From Schistocephalus solidus (lineage: Eukaryota; Platyhelminthes; Cestoda; Diphyllobothriidea; Diphyllobothriidae), in assembly GCA_017591395.1 (NCBI GenBank), contig WEDG01003397.1:1-64000 (forward strand): DNA of 64,000 nt, written 5' to 3'. Below are positions 57,545 through 64,000 of the stretch, piece after piece. Position 1 is the first letter of the stretch. Each line of letters starts with the position of its first letter. The position numbers and the translations under genes are program-made. Under the pieces are notes generated by a model. That model was not told the origin of the DNA and searched no databases. It worked only from the letters and a program-made list of their open reading frames with translations.

Positions 57545-57868
57545 TGACATTATCTCTCATCCGACGGTGCCATAGTCCTCACGAGGATGGCCAGCCGCAT
57601 GATTCGCGAATTGCTCGAACCACGGTTCTTCGGCTCCAGTCCATAATCGAGCGCAGTAATTTTCCCCATGTCTATTGAATGCCAACACAGTTTGCCAGGC
57701 AGCAAAACATTACATACAAAGACCGGGGAGATGGGAACGGCCGTTTCTGGCCTACCGGCCGTCATCAGCCAGTCGTATCAAAATCCAGGCGTTTCACCAC
57801 CCGAGGCTTGAACTCGCGAGCTATTGATTAGAAGTTAAATGCTCTAACCATTGAGCCACGGGCTCGCT
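57545..57868 (-). repeat. SINE family S, copy 4
   Basis: The minus strand begins GAGCCCGTGGCTCAATGG (A-box TGGCTCAATGG), with a possible Arg(UCU)-type loop CTTCTAA and a partial acceptor pairing of GCCCG with CGGGT. The hammerhead-like core is at 57744-57768 and the body follows (GGGAGATGGG region in plus reading). Directly ahead of the head (57869-57895) is AAACCGGCAAG, the 3' end of another unit, as at 50.1 kb. Confidence 0.7.
57744..57768 (-). ncRNA. Hammerhead-like core in SINE S copy 4
   Basis: CTGATGA, C, GGCC-GGTA-GGCC as a perfect stem II, A, GAAA, followed by CGGCCGTT: ACGGCCGT is self-complementary and would serve as an intermolecular stem III with GUU at the cleavage position. The closing T-A pair of stem II in other copies is C-G here, a compensatory change. 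Confidence 0.6.
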
Positions 57869-57954
57869 TTCTTGCCGGTTTAGATTGGGAATAGGGTTGG
57901 CAGACTAAATAGGCATATGGGTAGTGCATTCGTGTACCCTTCGGTACTTTTTAG

Positions 57955-58330
57955 TCGTGCCTCTAAGACGGGTCACGTGGTAGATATGCTGGGCCATTAT
58001 GCGGGCTAAATGAGGCCTCGGTAGGCGTTATTCGGGCTGTCTACGCCCTGAATAATGCCACATCTGGAGGTGTGGTGGCACACCTGTGCGCAGGCTCGCG
58101 CCTCCCTAGCTACCTGTGCCCAATCTCGGCTTCAAATGCCTGTCCCCACAGCACTTAGCACATATTCCACACTATAAACGACCTGACGCGCTTTTAATTA
58201 ATCACGGTCCTCCTCTCAGGACGGAGCTTCAGGCTGCCAGCGTTCCTATCACATGTGGTCTCTATGGCACTCCCACTCAGTGTGAGTGCCATACATCCAC
58301 CCTTTCTTGTCGTGTTAAATTCTTGTCCTT
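57955..58330 (+). repeat. Interspersed repeat R-B, copy 3
   Basis: gggtcacgtggtagatatgc, taggcgttattcgggctgtc, ggaggtgtggtggcacacct, then a segment like the 32.2 kb copy (cactataaacgacctgacgc, atggcactcccactcagtgt). Confidence 0.65.
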
Positions 58331-59214
58331 TGTGCGCGGACCGGTGTTTGTGGTGGCACGTGTAGGCTATAGGGTTTTTACCAAGTACTGAAAGCAACGT
58401 TTCACCAGTTTGAAAGCTGGATCGCAAGGCACCTGACTCAACGAGTTTCACGTCTGGTGCCACATGCGGATGCCTGTTGTGCTCTGTTATGTTCACTACC
58501 TCCAGCAACCGCTAACCGTCGGACTTTGGGGCACCTCGACCTATTGCTAGCACCAGGGAATTTTTAATCAGTTTCTACTGTAACTAACTTACAGCACGCA
58601 ATCTACCGCATCTCTGATCCCTGTACAGCACTCATAAAAGGTGTGCTTCAGTTGATCGGCAACATGTTGTCTGTGCTTCCGTTTACAAATCAACTCCATT
58701 CCTCAACAAGGTTGGAGAATGTGGTACCAGGTGTTGGTAGCCATCCGCTGCATTCTCAGGAGATAATCTGCCTCCACTGCTTCACGCTTCTGGTTTATCC
58801 TTCTACGCAGGTTGATTATGACTAGACAACCACCCTGCCTCCATGGCCAATCCACCAAAGGTCTTGTTTAGGTAATAGCGCACGACATGAACATACTGTT
58901 GAGCGATCGCATCGTGTTGCAACCACACCTGGCCACGTCCATGCTGGAACAACTTATTGCATTAGTTTATAATAGGACCGCTCTAAAGTCGGGGAAAATT
59001 CTTTGATTTTTGTAACATGCCCATCCAAAAAAAACGTCAGTTATTTTTGCTGCGATAGTACCAGTCCAGCCTATGACCTTCGGACCATTCTGCTCTGGAC
59101 TTGGATCTAACTGTGCGACTGTGATTTTTGAGCATTCTTGGCAGTCAGAATGCGAACTGCGTGAATTCGCCCTCCGTTAAAAGCCCCACTGTGCCAAAAT
59201 TCCTGCCTTTGGTG
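58331..59214. other. Unassigned region
   Basis: Short frames without recognised domains. Confidence 0.3.
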
Positions 59215-59590
59215 CCCCCCTAAACGGGCCACGTGGTAGATGCGTTGGACCAACACGGGGGCCACATTAGGACACGGCAGGCGTTATTCGGGTTTCGCTC
59301 CCATAACAAATGCCGAACATGGGAGGTGTGGTGACACGCCTAGGGGCGGCTTGGACTTAGGGGACCCAGCCGCGCCAGCCACCTGCGTCCTCTCCCGCCT
59401 CCGGTCTTCTTAACTCTGTCTTGACACCGGGCTCAGGTGGGGGAGGAGGAGAGAGTGCGGTAGATGCAGCGCAAGTCTACTATCACTTTAAACTAAATCA
59501 CGCGCAAGTCACCGTCCCTGCTCAACTTTCCCATGAGCATACGGAGGACATCGTCGGATTACGACGGTCGAACTGTCGTGAACATTCCTT
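59215..59590 (+). repeat. Interspersed repeat R-B, copy 4 (best preserved)
   Basis: Continuous from gggccacgtggtagatgcgt through gcgttattcgggtttcgctc, cgcgccagccacctgcgtcc, gacaccgggctcaggtgggg and gagtgcggtagatgcagcgc to cacgcgcaagtcaccgtccc. Useful as the family reference: about 370 bases, GC-rich, no terminal repeats noticed. Confidence 0.8.
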
Positions 59591-60240
59591 CGACAAATCA
59601 TCAATCTCTCTTTTTTGGGCTTCTCTGTGTACTGTTTTGCTGAAAACCATAAGCGCTCACTTCGTCAGTGGCAGCGTGTATGATCCGAGGATAATGCCTG
59701 TTTTCGAATACTTCGGTCTAAAAGCCGAAGCTGATCGCTTTTGCCGAAACGTCCGGAACGTATTTCATCAAGGGCGTCTTGCACATTTTGCTCCACCCCC
59801 TTTCACCCACGTCACTAACGCCGGTGCGTTGTTCTCTGTCTTCACTTCCGTCTTCGTGTCTTCGGCGATAGACCCTGCCCTCCCTAATTATCGATCCATG
59901 TCGCAGCGCTGCCGTAAGCCACTGGACCAAACTTGTCAACGGGTTACTGGACAGGCATTCACCGAGTGGATTAAGGCGCACGCATGGGCAAAAGCACGAC
60001 GCTCATTAACATATACGCCTGGAGCACGTATTCAGCTTATGGGACAGAGCGCGTCTGCGGCGTTAATTTGTTGTCTCGGAACTTTGCATTCAGCACGCGC
60101 TGTGTACGCATCGATCACATGCCCCCCCTCCCTCCATTCCTCAAGCAGGGCACTGGAAAACGGTAGTTTATTGCGAAATTCCAGGATTAGGGTAACATTT
60201 CGCTTCGCAAAATGCAAGACAACCTGTGTTAGTTGAATGC
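59591..60240 (+). other. Open frame of uncertain status
   Basis: The frame 59421-60236 (271 codons) is long for this window, but its first ~60 codons are repeat R-B, and the rest (for example DPRIMPVFEYFGLKAEADRF) matches no family I know. A chance frame in GC-rich repeat DNA is the simplest reading. Confidence 0.25.
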
Positions 60241-60689
60241 GTTCTTACTCCCGTGTCCTACCGGAAGGCGAGGGGGGGGTGGCAGTGGTATATAACCGAT
60301 TGCGACTTAGCGCTATTAGTATTCGTAATGTCTGACAAATTCGCCCGATCCATAGCCCTCTGCTAGTTCCAGGAGTATTTAAGGTGTAGCTCATCGGTGA
60401 ACTATTGTGTACGATATACGTCTCCATATAGCAGTCTGGCTCTACATATGCAGTGATCGATTGGGCTGCATGTCATGGCGGCCTCTGTGCCCGAGCTTGG
60501 ACGGTGTGCAATAGAGGGAAGAAAAATGATGTCGAGGTCAAGGACCCATTCCTCTTGGCGAAGCAGCGCGCACTGCCAGCCAGGAATCTGGTGCGCAGGA
60601 TTCTATCACAAGTTGCTAAACGTCGTCATCTGCTCGCCGACGGGATAATCTGGTCATTCTTTGGAGGCAGGACCACGCTCCAATTGGTC
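60241..60689. other. Unassigned region
   Basis: No recognised gene or repeat. Confidence 0.3.
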
Positions 60690-60930
60690 ATTAGTGTGGC
60701 CTTTATGGCACCTCGCACATCTTGGAAACTGGTCGCCCGTATCGTGGTAGCCTGATCCACAAGGAGCGGACACCAGGAAGTGTGTGGTACTCGCTGACGG
60801 GCTTTTTTGTTTATTATCTCCCACTGCCAAAACACGATGGGCTAGGAAGGAAGAGAGAGAGAGAGCGAGAGTGAAGTAGATGCGGCATAGGTCCACGTCA
60901 GTGTGAACAATTTACACGCCGGTCACTCCT
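60690..60930 (+). repeat. Interspersed repeat R-B, diverged copy 5
   Basis: gtgtggcctttatggcacct matches 32.33 kb. gaaggaagagagagagagag, gaagtagatgcggcataggt and acacgccggtcactcctgcg parallel the R-B 3' half. Confidence 0.55.
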
Positions 60931-61799
60931 GCGCCCATTCCATGAGGACTTCGCTATTTCCTGCGTCCGCCTGTGCATGTTAAAAAAGTTGTTTTTGAAA
61001 TTCTTCAGCAAACCGTTCACGCTGTACTACTTTGCACTTTTTAGGAGAGCAGTTCCTCCCAAGAATCGAATTCTGAAGGAGAAAGGTAAAGTTTTATTTG
61101 ATAATAGAATACTACTTTTTATTTTATTGGCACATATTTCTATTTCGTAGAACCTGATTTAACAGTTACCTATTCGCTTGATCTAGGCCTACCAGTCTTC
61201 AGCAGAAATCACTTGAATGCCTTCATCATTCTCCGACATTAACGTCCGTAGGGTACTCTGCAGCGCTTTTTTATCGTATCATATTACTCACAAGCGTTAG
61301 AGTAGTTGGCTTTTACCTCAAAATTTCAGCTAACGTCTGACGAGGCAGCTCATATAGGAACAGGATAATGGGACCTGTTTCATTATCCGATCAGCCGTCG
61401 GACATTGTTCTTTCTGGATGCTAAAACTGGGCGTTAAAAATCATTTGCCCAGTCTACAAACCAAGCGAAGAACCCGTACTGTTGTTGTGTGAGAGCTGGA
61501 TTAAACCTGAAGCTTTGCCCAGTACTTGACAACATTGTTCTTTTCATGGTATCTTCACGGATTTTGATCTCCTTTCCCGTTTCACCAAGTCGGTTGCCAG
61601 CCTAACCTGGTGGTCTTAATGCTTAATACTACATAGTAGTGGTCTTCACCGTTTGGCTCACATTGCTTATGTTCAATAACGCGCACTAATTTAATTTTTA
61701 ATGGCCTATTAGTCTTCATACTTACCCAAAAACAGGACCTTCTCTTTCCAAGAAAACACGCTTCAAATACTTATTTTGCAGCAATTTAAGCCAGTTTCA
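60931..61799. other. Unassigned AT-rich region
   Basis: No recognised gene or repeat. Confidence 0.3.
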
Positions 61800-61985
61800 G
61801 ATTCGGTGATGAACACTTACCGATCGCTAATAGAACTCACTTGTCCCGTACTGTCTTAGGTCTCACTGGCTAACCCGGCCACCAGCCGCACAACGGCTAG
61901 TAATATAATAAGCCGATGCATATTGCCGGCAAAGACAAGGGAGACTGGAATGGTCATTTCTGGCTCATTAGCCGTCATCAGCCAT
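61800..61985 (-). repeat. SINE family S, copy 5
   Basis: The plus strand reads cttgtcccgtactgtcttag, ccaccagccgcacaacggct, tattgccggcaaagacaagg, gagactggaatggtcatttc, then the core. The tRNA-like head is missing, replaced by an inverted piece of the same family. Confidence 0.7.
61956..61980 (-). ncRNA. Hammerhead-like core in SINE S copy 5
   Basis: CTGATGA, C, GGCT-AATG-AGCC (perfect stem II), A, GAAA, followed by TGACCATT. Span 25 nt as in the other complete copies. Confidence 0.6.
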
Positions 61986-62030
61986 TCCAGTCTCCCTTTG
62001 GCTTTGCCAGCAATCATACTCTGCTTCAGC
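61983..62030 (+). repeat. SINE family S, inverted fragment forming a palindrome
   Basis: cattccagtctccctttggc then tttgccagcaat is the reverse complement, with few mismatches, of 61920-61952. The two arms enclose the hammerhead-like core. Confidence 0.7.
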
Positions 62031-62534
62031 TTCCAATTGTCTACTTGAAGAAGCATACAGCGTGATCCAAATCCATTGCCAAATTTAATGTTGACTTCTT
62101 GGTAGCGTAGCCGAACGTCAAATTTTCCCTACAAGGAAAGCCTACAGCATGTAGTTTTAAAACCCTAAGTGCAGGTAAATAACTTCAGGTCGGGGTCAAA
62201 GTTAATCGGGAAGCGAAATGGTTTTCTTGAAACCGAATGTTACCTTCTTTTCAAGCATAGCTTTTGAAGGCGTCATTTGCTACCCAATGTATACAGGCAG
62301 GAATGTTGTTATATATGGACATCTACCTAGAGTTGCACTTACGCTACATATTGTATACTTTCCGTGTAGGGGAAACCATACGTTCCTCCGCTATTAGGAC
62401 AACGGGATACAGAGCTCATAAACTTTTGCAGCGAACGTGGATTGCGTTGGATACCTCACAAGCAGCATCCATAAACGGGCATATATTAGTCCGACCGTCG
62501 ATTCTGTCGATGCCCAACGTGCGCTCCGCAGCAG
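62031..62534. other. Unassigned region
   Basis: No recognised gene or repeat. Confidence 0.3.
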
Positions 62535-62640
62535 GCTAGGTACAGGAACGTTGGTTGGTGTTTGAATTACGTTAAAGCGATGGTGTACTTGCGCTGCACC
62601 GACCACACTCCCCCATCACTCACCTCTGCTCCATGCCAAC
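62535..62640 (-). repeat. Interspersed repeat R-B, inverted partial copy
   Basis: The reverse complement gives gtgatgggggagtgtggtcg, gtgcagcgcaagtacaccat and cgctttaacgtaattcaaac, parallel to the 59.45-59.51 kb segment. Confidence 0.6.
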
Positions 62641-64000
62641 AAAGACTCACGTAGATCGAAGGTGGTTGAGGGGGCATTGTTTGACAGAACTAAACAGCTA
62701 ATCTACACGTGCCACACGCACTTCGCTCGCAATGTACCAGGTTTTCACAAAACAAGATGCTGTATGGATGAACATTTCGTGGTTTTAAAATATCGCATAT
62801 TTTCTTTTAAACTAACCGACGCCCTTTCTTCAAATATAAATTTTGAGGATGACGTATTTTTCTACTAAATGTGTGCATGTAGGGATGTTTTGTCTACGTT
62901 TTCCGTCCATTTGTATTTGACATTTTAAGTGTTTCGAAAGTAAATATGAAAAATCATACTACTTAAGTAGTTTACTTTTACCTAGTTTGCGTTTTGCACG
63001 CTGCCGGCAGGAGGTACATTGAACAGCCGCCAACCTCGCGTGACTAAAATATCCTAAGGTTATACTGCACGATAATTGATTTTACAAGTCCATCTACGTA
63101 CTTCTTTCTTGCCAAATACGCCTTGCAAAATTTTGGTTAACATTACACGAAATTGGCCAGTCACAATATATCCTGCCGAAATATGACTAAATGTTACCAC
63201 ACTACGGAACCGGATTCATACCCATTTCAATCGCCCCATTTACCGCCCTCCCCCCCCCATGCCCAGAGTATTTGCACAGTTTCGTGTGAACAGTCTAGAG
63301 GCCGAATAGGATGTTCCGAACTTAAGTGGAGTTGCCGCTTCCTTCGCACTTTTCGCCTTGTCCAACTTTGTTCCGGAATGCGGCCGTTTATTTCCCAAGG
63401 TCCTTCAGGCAAGCACACGTGACCGCTGCGCCGCACACGCGCAGTGTAGCAAGTATCGTCATTGTGCCGCGTGCACTGGACACTGCGCACCGCATTTTGA
63501 TCGATTTTCTCGTCCTGCTGTTGCTCGCGCCTATGCGCTTCTTCCATTGGCTAATCGATAGTGGAAGTTCGACAACGAAACCGTCGCTTTTTCGCTCAGA
63601 CAGACAAGAACGCCTTAGTCATATGTGTCAGCGGCAATTCTTAGCTTCCTCGCCGCCGTCCAGAGACATTCTTTTAGTCTGGTTTTTTTTGCTTTCGGCG
63701 TGGAACAGCGAAGTGACCCAGATGCAAGTGGACCGCCAACACCACCACCTCCACCAGTTTGAGGGAGGGACACACCTTCGCCCCAAAGGCGCCGCTCGAA
63801 ACCACCAGCAGCAGCATATCTCAGCACCGGTGTCTTCGGTGGAGGCTGCGGAAGGATACCAGGCCTGTCCAATCGAACGTCACTGTGGCGTGGCGTCACT
63901 CGTCTTCGCTCGACCCAGGGCGAAACTGGCACCCCAGTGTGAGTTCTGGGCGACCTGGTGAACGGTCTCGACATCGCTCAACCTCGGAGGACGTCGGCAA
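62641..64000. other. Unassigned; right part GC-rich
   Basis: From about 63.4 kb the sequence is GC- and CpG-rich with an inverted CCAAT box (ccattggctaat near 63545), which could be a promoter-type region. A 211-codon plus frame (63326-63961) and a 119-codon minus frame overlap here; neither has a recognised domain. Confidence 0.3.

Noticed and set aside
59720..59755. GAAACGTC after a CTGAT-containing stretch
   Set aside because: Box spacing matches neither family, there is no stem II, and the repeat flanks are unrelated.
59421..60236. 271-codon open frame as a host gene
   Set aside because: Its first quarter is interspersed repeat R-B, there is no recognised domain, and the DNA is GC-rich where long chance frames are common.
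63326..63961. 211-codon frame at the right edge as a gene
   Set aside because: No domain or homology recognised; an overlapping minus-strand frame of similar quality suggests composition-driven openness.
1..64000. CRISPR arrays, bacterial operons, rRNA genes
   Set aside because: None seen; the tandem repeats present are retrotransposon-derived, and gene structure is eukaryotic with spliceosomal introns.

Overview
The window is nuclear DNA from a metazoan. It has spliced coding sequence, many decayed retrotransposons of several clades, tRNA-like short elements and no bacterial gene organisation. The mix fits a flatworm, and a diphyllobothriid-type tapeworm is my best guess: an RTE-like element whose C terminus carries C2H2 zinc fingers, CR1-like elements, Penelope-like elements with hammerhead-type motifs, and a Ty3/Gypsy element. 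The organism is inferred from remembered family resemblance; no database search was run.

Layout. 1-10.2 kb is a stack of CR1/Jockey-type non-LTR retrotransposons. It includes a near full-length element (about 4.27-9.15 kb) inserted inside the reverse transcriptase of a second element. 11-15.5 kb holds a diverged repeat, a minus-strand CR1-like endonuclease fragment and, abutting it, a plus-strand Penelope-like element ending in a hammerhead-like motif. 20.1-23.6 kb is the one convincingly intact host gene, a two-exon divergent actin-like protein of 370 residues. 28.4-31.8 kb is an RTE-like element with zinc fingers. 31.8-35 kb is repeat remnants, including two direct hammerhead-bearing repeats. 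35.5-37.5 kb is a broken second copy of the actin-like gene that keeps the intron position, so it arose by DNA duplication. 38.5-46.1 kb is a minus-strand Ty3/Gypsy element whose integrase-to-LTR end is triplicated in tandem (about 1,587 bp per unit). 46-64 kb is mainly short interspersed repeats: a tRNA-headed family with an embedded hammerhead-like core, a second GC-rich family with six or more copies, and further hammerhead-like copies. It also contains two exons of an RWD-domain protein.

The most unusual signal is catalytic-RNA-like. Two unrelated repeat families carry CTGATGA...GAAA cores at fixed spacing (25 nt in one, 34 nt in the other), and stem II shows paired compensatory changes between copies. 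Most coding remnants carry frameshifts and stops, so almost no element here looks autonomous. Large stretches (15.5-18.7, 23.9-28.4, 51.4-54.1, 62.6-64 kb) show nothing I can assign.
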